From Hydrogenophaga intermedia (GTDB lineage Bacteria; Pseudomonadota; Gammaproteobacteria; Burkholderiales; Burkholderiaceae_C): 64,000 bases of DNA. The position numbers and the translations under genes were made by a program. The notes beneath the pieces are model-generated. The model saw only the letters and a list, made by a program, of their open reading frames with translations, did not search any database and was not told where the DNA came from. This document shows positions 1 to 8,467 of the stretch, piece by piece. Where the stretch lies: NCBI RefSeq assembly GCF_023715105.1, contig NZ_JAMBNO010000014.1, positions 88,604 through 152,603 of the forward strand, written 5' to 3'. The first letter of the stretch is position 1, and each line of letters opens with the position of its first letter.

Positions 1-1077
1 GCGACGGCTCGAGGTGGTCTTGTCGCCCGTGCCCTGGCCGTTGACGCCCACCGGCGCGGCCGGGCCATTGATGGGCGCGCTGCCCTGCGCCGGCGGCTGG
101 TTGCTCACCGCACCCGGCACGCCCGCGGGCTGTGCGGCGCTGCCATTGCTGTCCTCGATGAGCTGCTGGCTGCGCACCGCGCTGGGTTCACCACCCTGGT
201 TGGGGCGGTGCTGCTCCGAGGTCATCTCGGCTTCGGAGAAATCGATGTCGGCGCTGACCTGGGCCTTCACGTTGCCCGCGCCCACCAGCGGTTCGAGCAT
301 GTCCAGGATGCGGCGCGTGTAGGTCTGCTCGAGCTGCTGAACGTACTGCAGCTTCTGCACGTCGGCGCCCTGCTTGCCGGCGCCGTCGGGCGGGTTGGAG
401 AGCAGGTTGCCCTGGTCGTCCACCACGCTCACGGCCTTGGGGTTCATCTCCGGCACGCTGCTGGCCACCAGATGCACGATGCCGGCCACCTGGGCGCGGT
501 CGAGCGTGCGGCCGGGAAACAGCGTGAGCAGCACCGAGGCGCTGGGTTTCTGCTGTTCGCGAAAGAAGCCGTTCTGATTGGGCAGCGCCAGGTGCACGCG
601 CGCGGCCTGCACGGAACCGAGCGACTGGATCGAACGCGTGAGCTCACCTTCGAGGCCGCGCTGGAACGTCAGGCGTTCCTGAAACTGCGTCATGCCGAAG
701 CGGTTGCTCTCCATGAGCTCGAAGCCGGTGACCGTGCCCTTGGGCAGGCCTTGGGACGCCAGGCGCAGGCGGGTGTCGTGCACCTTGTCGGCTGGCACCA
801 TGATGGCGCCACCGCCCTCGGCGTGCTTGTAGGGCACGTTCATCTGCGAGAGCTGCGCCACGATGGCGCCGCCGTCCTTGTCGCCCAGGTTGGCGTAGAG
901 CACGCGCCAGTCGGGCTGGCGGCCCATGAAGAAGAAGGCCAGCGCCACGCCCAGCAGGGCCAGCACGCCGATGCCCAGCTTCGTCTTCTGCGCGGGGCTC
1001 ATGCGGGCGAAGCCATCGGCCAGCTCGTTGGGGCGCGCGGGCTGGACATCGAGTTCGGCAACGGCGGTGGTGCTCAT
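1..1077 (-). CDS. fliF: FliF, flagellar MS-ring protein (3' end outside window)
   Basis: FliF is the inner-membrane MS-ring protein on which the C-ring, export gate and rod are built. Only the N-terminal 359 codons are present; the gene runs off the left edge. After about 30 cytoplasmic residues there is a hydrophobic segment (LGIGVLALLGVALAFFF), then the YscJ/FliF domain with the family-typical stretch LALPNQNGFF followed by PSASVLLTLFPG and SSVPEMNPKAVSVVD. The visible end is a Gly/Pro/Ala/Asn-rich low-complexity periplasmic stretch, normal for the variable loop of FliF. The ATG at 1077 gives a standard N terminus. It is divergent from fliE across about 200 bases, so the rest of the fliF operon (fliG onwards) should lie left of the window. 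Confidence 0.95.
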   Translation of the reverse strand, partial: MSTTAVAELDVQPARPNELADGFARMSPAQKTKLGIGVLALLGVALAFFFMGRQPDWRVLYANLGDKDGGAIVAQLSQMNVPYKHAEGGGAIMVPADKVHDTRLRLASQGLPKGTVTGFELMESNRFGMTQFQERLTFQRGLEGELTRSIQSLGSVQAARVHLALPNQNGFFREQQKPSASVLLTLFPGRTLDRAQVAGIVHLVASSVPEMNPKAVSVVDDQGNLLSNPPDGAGKQGADVQKLQYVQQLEQTYTRRILDMLEPLVGAGNVKAQVSADIDFSEAEMTSEQHRPNQGGEPSAVRSQQLIEDSNGSAAQPAGVPGAVSNQPPAQGSAPINGPAAPVGVNGQGTGDKTTSSRR

Positions 1078-1187
1078 GGGCGGGTGGGCTCGTCGTGTGT
1101 CGTCAGAGGGCGCTAAGGGTGAGAACGGTGCAGATGGCCCCCGAATGCGAACGAGTATCCCGGCGCCCCCGACGCGCAGTCCCGCAA

Positions 1188-1209
1188 AAAGGCGCGCTTA
1201 TGCGCCTTT
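1188..1209 (+). promoter_or_regulatory. Small hairpin in the fliF/fliE divergent control region
   Basis: AAAGGCGC (1188-1195) and GCGCCTTT (1202-1209) form an 8-bp stem with a 6-base loop between the divergent fliF and fliE starts. It lies about 70 bases upstream of the fliE ATG. It could be a weak terminator or an operator; the sequence does not decide. The rest of 1078-1276 shows no gene. Confidence 0.35.
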
Positions 1210-1276
1210 ATTTCCCGCCCGGCTTGCCGAGGGGGTGCCTAGGATCGGGGCCTGTCATGAGATGAAGGAGTCCCCC

Positions 1277-1597
1277 ATGGACATGCGCCTGACCCCCTTG
1301 AGCAGCCAGGGCCTGGCCGGCACCGGCGCCTTGAAGCGTCCCGCCGCCGGCACCGCCGCGGCCGGTGGCACCGGTGCGGCCTTCGCCGACAACCTCAAGG
1401 CCGCGCTGGGCAAGGTGAGCGACGCCCAGAACCAGGCCAGCAAGCTGCAGACCCAGGTGCAGCTCGGCAACCCCAATGTCAGCCTGGAAGAAACCATGAT
1501 CGCCATGCAGAAAGCGCAGATCGGTTTCCAGAGCGCGCTGCACGTGCGCAACCGCATGGTGCAGGCCTATTCGGACATCATGAACATGTCGGTCTGA
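1277..1597 (+). CDS. fliE: FliE, flagellar hook-basal body protein
   Basis: FliE links the MS ring to the proximal rod and is one of the first substrates of the flagellar export apparatus. The 106-aa product has the usual length and the conserved C-terminal half: SLEETMIAMQKAQIGFQ, then a run ending in RNRMVQAYSDIMNMSV, which is the FliE signature. The N-terminal half is Ala/Gly-rich, as is common. The ATG at 1277 is preceded by AAGGAG at 1264-1269. It is divergent from fliF and is followed by a bidirectional terminator shared with fliT. Confidence 0.95.
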   Translation: MDMRLTPLSSQGLAGTGALKRPAAGTAAAGGTGAAFADNLKAALGKVSDAQNQASKLQTQVQLGNPNVSLEETMIAMQKAQIGFQSALHVRNRMVQAYSDIMNMSV

Positions 1598-1656
1598 GCG
1601 CGTGGCCGCAGCGGCGGCTGCGGTTTCGATGCATGTGCGTTGATCGCTGAACCATC

Positions 1657-1688
1657 AACAAGAAAGGCCCCGCGGGGCCTTTCTTGTT
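1657..1688. terminator. Bidirectional terminator between convergent fliE and fliT
   Basis: Near-perfect palindrome with a GC core (GGCCCCGCGGGGCC) flanked by A-rich and T-rich arms (AAGAAA / TTTCTT). It sits 60 bases after the fliE stop and 24 bases after the fliT stop, so it can end both transcripts. Confidence 0.85.
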
Positions 1689-1711
1689 GCTTCGTGCTGC
1701 CGGAGAAGGTC

Positions 1712-2014
1712 TCAGTGCGTCGGCGCCGGGCTCGGCCGGTCGAGGATCTGGGCCAGGTCGCTCAGCCAGGGCTCGGCCAGGCAACGGATCTCGGCATCGG
1801 TGCGCAGGATGCGCTGCATGATCTGCGCCTTTTCCTTGCGTTCCTCGGGGGCCAGATCGGCGTCGCGCGACTTGAAGCGCAGCTGCGCGATCAGCACCGC
1901 GCAGGCACCCTCCAGGCGCACCACCTGGTCCCAGTCCTCGGCCTGCGCCGCAGCCAGCATCTGCTCGCTGGTGCGCTCGATGGCCTTGTAGTAGTCGATG
2001 AGCTGGTGCTGCAT
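1712..2014 (-). CDS. fliT: FliT-like flagellar export chaperone
   Basis: A 100-aa, mostly helical, charged protein directly after fliS (2-base gap), which is the position of fliT in many proteobacteria. FliT is the export chaperone for the filament cap FliD and, in enterics, also binds FlhDC. Sequence similarity in this family is weak, so the call rests on size, helical composition (IDYYKAIERTSEQMLAAAQ near the N terminus) and position. Translation begins at the ATG at 2014. It is probably transcribed from the sigma-28-type promoter in front of fliS. Confidence 0.75.
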   Translation of the reverse strand: MQHQLIDYYKAIERTSEQMLAAAQAEDWDQVVRLEGACAVLIAQLRFKSRDADLAPEERKEKAQIMQRILRTDAEIRCLAEPWLSDLAQILDRPSPAPTH

Positions 2015-2016
2015 GC

Positions 2017-2424
2017 TCAGGCTCCCTGCAGAGCTTGCGAGCGGATGTCCTGCCAGGCCTGCGCCACCGGCTCGATCAGGCCCACCACCTCGGCCAGCGC
2101 GGCGCCGTCGTTGCGCAGGTTGGCTTCGGTCAGGCGGCGCACGCTGTAGGCGTACAGGGCGCCCAGGTTCTGGGTCATCTCGCCGCCGGCGGGGTCGAGG
2201 CCGGCCTTGAGGCCTTCTTCGATGATGCGCACGGCCTTGCCGATCTGTGTGCCCTTGATCGCCAGTTCGCCGCGCTCCATGGCGCCACGCGCGACGGCCA
2301 GCGCCTGGAGCAGGCCGTCAAACAACATGCCCACCAAGAGGTGTGAGTCGGCGGCCTGGACGCCGGTTTCCACGGCGACGCGCTTGTAGACGGATGCAGA
2401 ACGGGTGTTGACGGAGGTGAACAT
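2017..2424 (-). CDS. fliS: FliS, flagellin export chaperone
   Basis: FliS binds the C terminus of flagellin in the cytoplasm and prevents premature polymerisation. The 135-aa product has the typical start (MFTSVNTRSASVYKRVAVET), the helix with HLLVGMLFDGLLQAL, and a late stretch with NLGALYAYSVRRLTEANL, all standard for the family. The start at 2424 is preceded on the minus strand by AAGGAA; a longer upstream reading frame exists but adds atypical residues. It forms an operon with fliT and is separated from the flagellin upstream by a strong terminator. Confidence 0.95.
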   Translation of the reverse strand: MFTSVNTRSASVYKRVAVETGVQAADSHLLVGMLFDGLLQALAVARGAMERGELAIKGTQIGKAVRIIEEGLKAGLDPAGGEMTQNLGALYAYSVRRLTEANLRNDGAALAEVVGLIEPVAQAWQDIRSQALQGA

Positions 2425-2454
2425 GGCGGGTGTTCCTTGCTGGCTATGCACGAT

Positions 2455-2481
2455 GTATCGGCTACGCGGCGGCGGACTGTA
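2455..2481 (-). promoter_or_regulatory. Putative sigma-28 (FliA) promoter of fliST
   Basis: Reading the minus strand: TACAGTC, 12 bases, GCCGATAC. It lies between the terminator of the first flagellin and the fliS start, about 30 bases from the ATG. Spacing and the -10 box match the enterobacterial FliA consensus (TAAAGTTT-N11-GCCGATAA), and the spacing is identical to the other five sites in this window. Confidence 0.65.
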
Positions 2482-2553
2482 GGCATCCGAAAAGCGATCA
2501 GAGGTGGGATTCACAGCTGATTCGCGTGATCGGAGGAGCGGCCGTTGCACGCA

Positions 2554-2590
2554 TCAAAACAAAACGGCGGTGGCCCTGGAGCCACCGCCG
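2554..2590 (-). terminator. Rho-independent terminator of flagellin gene 1
   Basis: On the minus strand a 10-bp stem (CGGCGGTGGC / GCCACCGCCG, loop of 6) is followed by TTTTGTTTTG. It is about 40 bases past the flagellin stop codon. Confidence 0.9.
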
Positions 2591-2628
2591 CTTGGATCGT
2601 GGAACTGCCCCGGGTGGAGCCGTCTTTC

Positions 2629-3777
2629 TCAGCGCAGGAGCGACAGCACGTTCTGGCCGTTCTGGTTGGCCTGCGCCACCATGGCGGTGCCTGCCTGCTG
2701 AAGGATCTGCGAGCGCGAGAGGTTGGAGGTTTCTTTCGCGAAGTCGGCATCCACGATGCGACCGCGGGCGGCGGAGAGGTTCTCGCCGGTGATGTTGATG
2801 TTGGCCACGGCGTTCTCGAAGCGGCTTTGCAGGGCACCGAGGTCGGCGCGCGAGCTGTTGATCGCGTCGATGGCTTTGTCGATGACCTTCAAGGCCTTTT
2901 GTGCATCCCCGAATGAGTTGATGTTGATGTCGTCGAGCTGACTGGTAGCGGCGGCACCCACTGCGACGGTACCCGTGGCAGCGGCCGTGAAGTTGCCGAA
3001 ATCAGCCACGGCGATTGCACCTTCCGAGAACGCCTCGAACCCGGTTGCCACGCCGCTGGCGTTGACCACAGCGCGGGCGAAGATGCCGGTCTCCGACGAC
3101 TTGGCATTGATGGCATCTACCACTTGGAAGGTGCGCTCGCTGGCGCTGGCGGCGGCCGCGATCGGCCCGAGGGCCACACCCTTGACGTTCAGTGCGCCTG
3201 CCGCGATGGCACCGTTGGCCCCGGCGGTCGTTGTGATCGTTCCGACGCTGGTGATCAGCGACGCATTGCCCAGCGTGTCGGTCTTGGCCGAAACGATGGA
3301 ATCGATGGCGATGCCTTCGCCGGCGTTGGCGCCCACCTGGAAGGTGGCATTGGCAAACGTGCCGTCCAGCAGCTTGGTGCCGTTGAAGCTGGTGGTTTTG
3401 GCCACGCGGTTGATTTCGGCGCTGAGCTGCGTCACCTCGGCTTGAAGAGCCTTGCGGTCATCGGCGTTGTTGGAGGCGTTGGCCGACTGCACGGCCAGCT
3501 CGCGCATGCGCTGCAGCATGTCGCCCACCTTGCCCAGTGCGCCTTCGGCGGTCTGGGCCAGCGAGATGCCGTCGTTGGCGTTGCGGGCGGCGACGTTCAA
3601 GCCGCGCACCTGGCTGTTCATGCGCTCGGAGATAGCCAGGCCGGCGGCATCGTCTTTGGCGGAGTTCACACGCAGGCCCGAAGACAGGCGCTGCATGGAG
3701 GTGGCCAGGGAGTTGGCCGAGCCGCTCAGGTTGCGCTGGGCGGTCATCGACATGACATTGGTGTTGATGGTGGTCAT
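2629..3777 (-). CDS. fliC: Flagellin (copy 1)
   Basis: Filament subunit, 382 aa. The conserved N-terminal D0/D1 domain ([39 protein letters not shown]) and C-terminal D1/D0 domain ([31 protein letters not shown], ending NVLSLLR) are nearly identical to the two neighbouring flagellins. The middle, roughly residues 180-290, is a divergent Ala/Gly/Thr-rich surface domain. The start at 3777 follows a good ribosome-binding site (AGGAAA). It has its own sigma-28-type promoter and its own terminator, so it is a separate transcription unit upstream of fliST. Confidence 0.95.
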   Translation of the reverse strand: MTTINTNVMSMTAQRNLSGSANSLATSMQRLSSGLRVNSAKDDAAGLAISERMNSQVRGLNVAARNANDGISLAQTAEGALGKVGDMLQRMRELAVQSANASNNADDRKALQAEVTQLSAEINRVAKTTSFNGTKLLDGTFANATFQVGANAGEGIAIDSIVSAKTDTLGNASLITSVGTITTTAGANGAIAAGALNVKGVALGPIAAAASASERTFQVVDAINAKSSETGIFARAVVNASGVATGFEAFSEGAIAVADFGNFTAAATGTVAVGAAATSQLDDININSFGDAQKALKVIDKAIDAINSSRADLGALQSRFENAVANINITGENLSAARGRIVDADFAKETSNLSRSQILQQAGTAMVAQANQNGQNVLSLLR

Positions 3778-3880
3778 CGCTGTTTCCTTTGAAGGGTTGA
3801 ACCGTCTGAACGATCCGGCGCGTGTCCATGTCGAAGGCCGTGTGCCGGGCACGAACCTCACTGAAGATTCGTTGTTGTCT

Positions 3881-3907
3881 GTTTCGACTGTCTCGGCGAT
3901 TTCTTGA
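3881..3907 (-). promoter_or_regulatory. Putative sigma-28 promoter of flagellin gene 1
   Basis: On the minus strand TCAAGAA, 12 bases, GTCGAAAC, about 100 bases upstream of the flagellin ATG. The same layout is found upstream of the other two flagellin genes, which makes chance unlikely. Confidence 0.75.
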
Positions 3908-3974
3908 GGGTCAAGCCAAGCTGTTCGGGTGCTTTGTCAAAGCGAAACAGCACCGGAATCACCCGTCAATTCCC

Positions 3975-4010
3975 AAAACAAAACGGCGATGACCCTTGAG
4001 GCCATCGCCG
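3975..4010 (-). terminator. Rho-independent terminator of flagellin gene 2
   Basis: On the minus strand the stem CGGCGATGG / CATCGCCG is followed by TTTTGTTTT. It lies 36 bases after the stop of flagellin 2 and before the promoter of flagellin 1. Confidence 0.88.
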
Positions 4011-4045
4011 TTCGTTCTGCGGTCGTTGGCCGCGGGGCCGATCGG

Positions 4046-5227
4046 TCAGCGCAGCAGCGACAGGACGTTCTGCGTCGCCTGGTTGGCTTGAGCGACCATG
4101 GCGGTGCCGGCCTGCTGCAGGATCTGCGCGCGCGAGAGGCTGGACGTTTCCTTCGCGAAGTCGGCATCCACGATACGACCGCGGGCGGCGGAGAGGTTCT
4201 CGCCGGTGATGTTGATGTTGGACACCGCGTTCTCGAAACGGCTCTGCAGGGCGCCGAGGTCGGCGCGTGAGCTGTTGATGGCGTCGATGGACTTGTCAAT
4301 CACCTTCAGGGCGATCTGGGCGTCGCCGAAACTGTTGATGTTGATCGTGCTCAGGGCTTCGAGGGTGGCGCCAGCGGGCGGAACAGTGTCGGCCATCGCA
4401 CCGGTCGTGGTGGCGCCGAATCCGGAGAATCCGGTTGCGGCCGTCAAGTCGCGGTCGGAGAAAATCTGAAAGTTGCCGCCGGTCGTTTCGCGTGCAAATA
4501 CGCCAGTCTCGGACGCCTTGGCGTTGATTGCATTGACAACCTGCGTTGTCCGCTGAGCGGTGGTGGTGGCTGCAGCAATTGCGCCCAGTGCGACGGCATT
4601 TCCATTGGCATCGTCGATCGTCAGGGCGCCAGCTGCAATCGCTGCGCCATCGGCAGGCATCGTCGCAAGTGTGGCGCCGGTGATGGTGGCGACGTAGAGC
4701 TCACTGTTCAGATCGGAACCCAGTGTGGTGGATCTGGCCGAGACGATGGAATCGATCGAGATGCCCTCGCCAGCGTTGGCACCGACCTGGAAGGTGGCGT
4801 TGGCGAAGGTGCCATCCAGCAGTTTGGTGCCGTTGAAGCTGGTGGTCTTTGCCACGCGATCGATCTCGTCACGCAGTTGGGTCACCTCGGCTTGCAATGC
4901 GGCGCGGTCGCTGCTGTTGTTGGAGGCGTTGGCCGACTGAACGGCGAGCTCTCGCATGCGCTGCAGCATGTCGCCGACTTTGCCCAGCGCGCCTTCGGCG
5001 GTCTGGGCCAGGGAGATGCCGTCGTTCGCGTTGCGCGCCGCAACGTTCAAGCCGCGCACCTGGCTGTTCATGCGCTCGGAGATGGCCAGGCCGGCGGCAT
5101 CGTCTTTGGCGGAGTTCACACGCAGGCCCGAGGACAGGCGCTGCATGGACGTGGCGAGGGCGTTGGCCGAGCCGCTCAGGTTGCGCTGGGCGGTCATCGA
5201 CATCACGTTGGTGTTGATGGTGGTCAT
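4046..5227 (-). CDS. fliC: Flagellin (copy 2)
   Basis: Second filament subunit gene, 393 aa. Its N-terminal 170 residues and C-terminal 100 residues match copy 1 almost residue for residue, whereas the central domain (about residues 185-300, with the stretch [20 protein letters not shown] marking its end) differs in sequence and length. The start is the ATG at 5227, with a GGAGT ribosome-binding motif. It carries its own sigma-28-type promoter and terminator. Tandem flagellins of this kind allow mixed filaments or antigenic variation by recombination; which applies here cannot be told from sequence. Confidence 0.95.
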   Translation of the reverse strand: MTTINTNVMSMTAQRNLSGSANALATSMQRLSSGLRVNSAKDDAAGLAISERMNSQVRGLNVAARNANDGISLAQTAEGALGKVGDMLQRMRELAVQSANASNNSSDRAALQAEVTQLRDEIDRVAKTTSFNGTKLLDGTFANATFQVGANAGEGISIDSIVSARSTTLGSDLNSELYVATITGATLATMPADGAAIAAGALTIDDANGNAVALGAIAAATTTAQRTTQVVNAINAKASETGVFARETTGGNFQIFSDRDLTAATGFSGFGATTTGAMADTVPPAGATLEALSTININSFGDAQIALKVIDKSIDAINSSRADLGALQSRFENAVSNINITGENLSAARGRIVDADFAKETSSLSRAQILQQAGTAMVAQANQATQNVLSLLR

Positions 5228-5310
5228 GTCGGACTCCTGTGAGTGGACTGTTGAGGACAACCGGCGCTGTTGCCGGATCACGAACCGCGATCCGTGGCCC
5301 GTTGCTGGGT

Positions 5311-5337
5311 GTTTCGGCGACGCTGCCGATTACTTGA
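5311..5337 (-). promoter_or_regulatory. Putative sigma-28 promoter of flagellin gene 2
   Basis: On the minus strand TCAAGTA, 12 bases, GCCGAAAC, about 85 bases upstream of the flagellin 2 ATG and just downstream of the fliD terminator hairpin. Confidence 0.78.
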
Positions 5338-5352
5338 GCCGTTCGATGCTCG

Positions 5353-5386
5353 AAATGAAAGCGGGCGATGGATGTCCATCGCCCGC
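5353..5386 (-). terminator. Terminator of fliD (and flagellin 3-fliD)
   Basis: Stem GCGGGCGATGGA / TCCATCGCCCGC with a 2-base tip (5361-5386), followed on the minus strand by TTTCATTTCG. It begins 24 bases after the fliD stop codon. The T-tract is interrupted, so termination may be less efficient than at the flagellin terminators. Confidence 0.7.
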
Positions 5387-5410
5387 GCTGTAATCGGCAG
5401 AAGGCTTGCG

Positions 5411-6823
5411 TCAGCCTTTGCTGCGGTTCCACATGGTGACTTGCTGCGAGATGTAGGCGTTGAGCGAGTTCAGGCGCGCCACGTTGGCGTCCATCGCGTT
5501 GTAGTAAGCCAGGTAGCGCGTTTCGGCACGTGCAGCGCGATCCACCACCTTGTCCATTTCCGCGTTGGTGCGTTTGATGCTGGCTTGCAGCGAATCGGTC
5601 CGGTTGCTTAGGGTCCCGCCGGCCTCGACGAGTCCGTCGGCAAAAGCGTCCAGCTTGAGGCCGAAGCCCTGTAGCGTGGGATCGACGTTGGAGGCCCCGA
5701 ACAACTTGCCCAACTCGGCCGGTTTGTCCAGTGCGGTGTCCAGCTTGGTACTGTTGATGCTCATTTTGCCGTCGGACTTGATCTCGATGCCGACGTCAAC
5801 CAACTGTGTGAACTCGCCCCCCGGCGTGCTCGACCGCATCATCCCCCGAATGGCGTTACGCAGCCCGACTGCCGTGCTGTCGCCTTGCAGCGAGCCTGCG
5901 ACCTTCGTCTCCGGGTCGTATTTGGTTGAGGTGGCCAGCATGTCCATGACAGCGTTGTACGCATCGACGAAGCCCTGCACCGCCTTCTTCATGGCGTCCT
6001 TGTCGTTGCTCACGCTGACTTCCACGGGGCCTGTGGTCACCTTCTTGAGCTCGAAGGTCAGGCCGTCGACGCTGTCCTTGACGGTGTTGGCGGCTGACTC
6101 GATGGCTACCCCATTGATGGTGAACTGGGCATTCAAGCCGGCCTGCGTGAGCGTGCTGGGCGATCCCGCCCCGGTGTATGCGAGGCGCCCGAGGTCTTTG
6201 CCATCGCCGGCGTTGGTGTCGGTGGCCTCGACCCGAAAACCCATCTCAGCGCCGGTGGCCTTGGAACGCAGCAGCAGACGCTCGCCGTTGGCATCCTTCA
6301 GCACGGTGGCGGTGACGCCTGCATCCGAGCCATTGATCTGCCCGGCGATGTCGATCAAGGTGTCCTTGCCTTCCTCGACGGTGATCTGCACTGGCGTCTG
6401 ACTGCCCGCCACGAAGCTGCCGCTGCCCCAGTTGCCCAGGGTGATGGTCAGCGTGCCTGCGCCCATGCCGCTGCCGGTGGGCACGGCAGCGCTCGACGTG
6501 TTCTGTGCCTGCGCCAGGCGCTGCACCTCCAGCGAAAAGCCCGTGGGCGGGGTGCCTGCAGCGACCGTCACGCCCACCACATCGGGAACGGACGACGTCG
6601 CCTTGACCGCTTTGAACGTGTTCGCCTCCGACAGCCGCGCACCCGCGTCCCCGAGCGAGGTGACGAGTGACTTGATGGTGCCGTAGAGGGACAGTTTGCT
6701 CTGTGCCTTGTTGACCTGCGTCTGCAGGCCCGTGAGCGGCGCCCGCTCAAGAGCCACGAGCTGCGCGACCATGTCCTTGATGGGTAGGCCACTGGCCATG
6801 CCTGGGGAAGTGATGGTCGCCAT
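5411..6823 (-). CDS. fliD: FliD, flagellar filament cap (hook-associated protein 2)
   Basis: FliD forms the cap at the filament tip that folds incoming flagellin. The 470-aa protein begins with the standard ATITSPGMASGLPIKDMVAQ motif, has the N-terminal coiled region, a variable middle and a C-terminal coiled domain containing LDAFADGLVEAGGTLSNRTD and MDANVARLNSLNAYISQQV. It starts 26 bases after the stop of flagellin 3 with no hairpin between, so the two are probably co-transcribed from the flagellin 3 promoter. FliT (at 1712) is the expected chaperone. Confidence 0.95.
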   Translation of the reverse strand: MATITSPGMASGLPIKDMVAQLVALERAPLTGLQTQVNKAQSKLSLYGTIKSLVTSLGDAGARLSEANTFKAVKATSSVPDVVGVTVAAGTPPTGFSLEVQRLAQAQNTSSAAVPTGSGMGAGTLTITLGNWGSGSFVAGSQTPVQITVEEGKDTLIDIAGQINGSDAGVTATVLKDANGERLLLRSKATGAEMGFRVEATDTNAGDGKDLGRLAYTGAGSPSTLTQAGLNAQFTINGVAIESAANTVKDSVDGLTFELKKVTTGPVEVSVSNDKDAMKKAVQGFVDAYNAVMDMLATSTKYDPETKVAGSLQGDSTAVGLRNAIRGMMRSSTPGGEFTQLVDVGIEIKSDGKMSINSTKLDTALDKPAELGKLFGASNVDPTLQGFGLKLDAFADGLVEAGGTLSNRTDSLQASIKRTNAEMDKVVDRAARAETRYLAYYNAMDANVARLNSLNAYISQQVTMWNRSKG

Positions 6824-6849
6824 TCGTGTCCTTCGTGGTCAGAGGTTTT

Positions 6850-8013
6850 TTAGCGATTCAGCAACGACAGTACGTTCTGCGGAATCTGGTTGGCCTGCGC
6901 GACCATGGCGGTGCCAGCCTGCTGCAGGATCTGGGCGCGCGAGAGATTGGAGGTCTCTTTGGCGAAGTCGGCATCGATGATGCGGCCCCGTGCGGCGGAG
7001 AGGTTCTCGCCCGTGATGTTGATGTTGGCCACCGCGTTCTCGAAGCGGCTCTGGAGAGCACCAAGATCGGCGCGCGAACTGTTGATGGCATCAATCGCCT
7101 TGTCTATGACGCGCAATGCCAGTTGAGCGTCGCCGAAGCTGTTGATGTTGATCGAGCTCAGTTTTTCAACGTCGGTGCCAGTCGGCGCAGCAAGAGCGCC
7201 TGGTGCGCCGGTGGTGGGGGCTGTAAAGGCAGCACCGAACGTGGCGGTAGCGGAGCTCGAAAATACCTCGTAACCCCCGGCGGCCACGCGCGCGAAGACC
7301 CCGGTTTCGCTCGACTTTGCATTGATCGCATCGACGACCTGCCGTGATCGCTCGGCCGGGTCGGTGGTGGCTGCGATACCGCCCAGAGGCACGCCGTTGA
7401 CGGTCCAGCCGGCGGTACCCGCAGGAATGGCGGCGCCGGTGGTTGCGTCAAGAGTGGCAGGCTGGGTGACCGCTGCCTCGTAATGTTCGGTGCTGCTGAG
7501 GGTGCCCAGCGTGTCTGTTTTGGCGCTGACGATCGACTCGATCGAGATGCCTTCCCCCGCATTGGCGCCGACCTGGAACGTGACGTTCGCAAACGTGCCG
7601 TCGAGCAATTTGGTGCCGTTGAAGGCGGTGGTCTTTGCCACGCGCTCGATTTCCTGGCGCAGCTGCGTGACCTCGGCCTGCAGGGCCTTGCGGTCATCTG
7701 CGTTGTTGGAGGCGTTGGCCGACTGAACAGCCAGTTCACGCATGCGCTGCAGCATGTCGCCCACCTTGCCCAGTGCGCCTTCGGCCACTTGCGCGAGCGA
7801 GATGCCGTCGTTGGCGTTGCGGGCGGCGACGTTCAAGCCGCGCACCTGCGTGTTCATGCGCTCGGAAATGGCCAAGCCGGCGGCGTCGTCCTTGGCGGAG
7901 TTGACGCGCAGGCCCGAAGAAAGCCGTTGCATGGAGGTCGCGAGCGACCCCGCCGACGTCGCCAGGTTGCGCTGGGCGGTCATCGACATCATGTTGGTGT
8001 TGATGGTGGTCAT
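6850..8013 (-). CDS. fliC: Flagellin (copy 3)
   Basis: Third filament subunit gene, 387 aa, slightly more diverged than the other two: [20 protein letters not shown] at the N terminus, [12 protein letters not shown] where the others have QTAEGALG, and a C terminus ending NVLSLLNR instead of SLLR. The centre (about residues 185-290) is again distinct. It is the first gene of a unit with fliD and has its own sigma-28-type promoter. Unlike copies 1 and 2, no terminator follows it directly. Confidence 0.95.
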   Translation of the reverse strand: MTTINTNMMSMTAQRNLATSAGSLATSMQRLSSGLRVNSAKDDAAGLAISERMNTQVRGLNVAARNANDGISLAQVAEGALGKVGDMLQRMRELAVQSANASNNADDRKALQAEVTQLRQEIERVAKTTAFNGTKLLDGTFANVTFQVGANAGEGISIESIVSAKTDTLGTLSSTEHYEAAVTQPATLDATTGAAIPAGTAGWTVNGVPLGGIAATTDPAERSRQVVDAINAKSSETGVFARVAAGGYEVFSSSATATFGAAFTAPTTGAPGALAAPTGTDVEKLSSININSFGDAQLALRVIDKAIDAINSSRADLGALQSRFENAVANINITGENLSAARGRIIDADFAKETSNLSRAQILQQAGTAMVAQANQIPQNVLSLLNR

Positions 8014-8127
8014 AACTCACTCCTGTGATGGACTGTGAAAGGTGGTCCGGAAGATTCCGGGTCTCACCGTCACTGATCGCTGGCCGTTACGCCGGGCGTC
8101 GAACGCCATCAAGGGCTCGCTTCGTCA

Positions 8128-8154
8128 ATTTCGGTGATGTCCTGGGATTCTTGA
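8128..8154 (-). promoter_or_regulatory. Putative sigma-28 promoter of flagellin gene 3-fliD
   Basis: On the minus strand TCAAGAA, 12 bases, ACCGAAAT, about 115 bases upstream of the ATG at 8013. It lies in the 454-base gene-free gap (8014-8467) between this flagellin and flhD. Confidence 0.75.
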
Positions 8155-8280
8155 GATTTGTCTGACGTGGAGCGGTCGGATAAGCGCCACCGAACGTCGG
8201 CATTTCTTGGCTTTGTCCCGGTTGCGCAAGAAATCCATGCCTGCTGATCAGGAACACCGGCGAGTGAATCTCACGCCGGA

Positions 8281-8346
8281 TGTCGGGAAAACGAGAACCT
8301 AGGTTGTAGGCATTGCACTGACACCGCCACACCCGTTCTCCCGACA
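8281..8346 (+). promoter_or_regulatory. Inverted repeat in the flhDC control region
   Basis: TGTCGGGAAAAC (8281-8292) and GTTCTCCCGACA (8335-8346) are complementary over 12 positions with one mismatch, separated by 42 bases. A second, shorter dyad (CCGGCG / CGCCGG) lies just before it at 8257-8279. Both are upstream of flhD, where regulators of the flagellar master operon would bind. No regulator can be named. Confidence 0.4.
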
Positions 8347-8467
8347 CGTTGCACAGCGCTTTACCGATTCAAGTTTCTTCACCGATCGACACAATTCCTC
8401 ACATCGGGTCCAGCAATGCCAGCCGGCAGCGAAACCCCCCACCCACGAGGACGTGAAGGAGCACATG

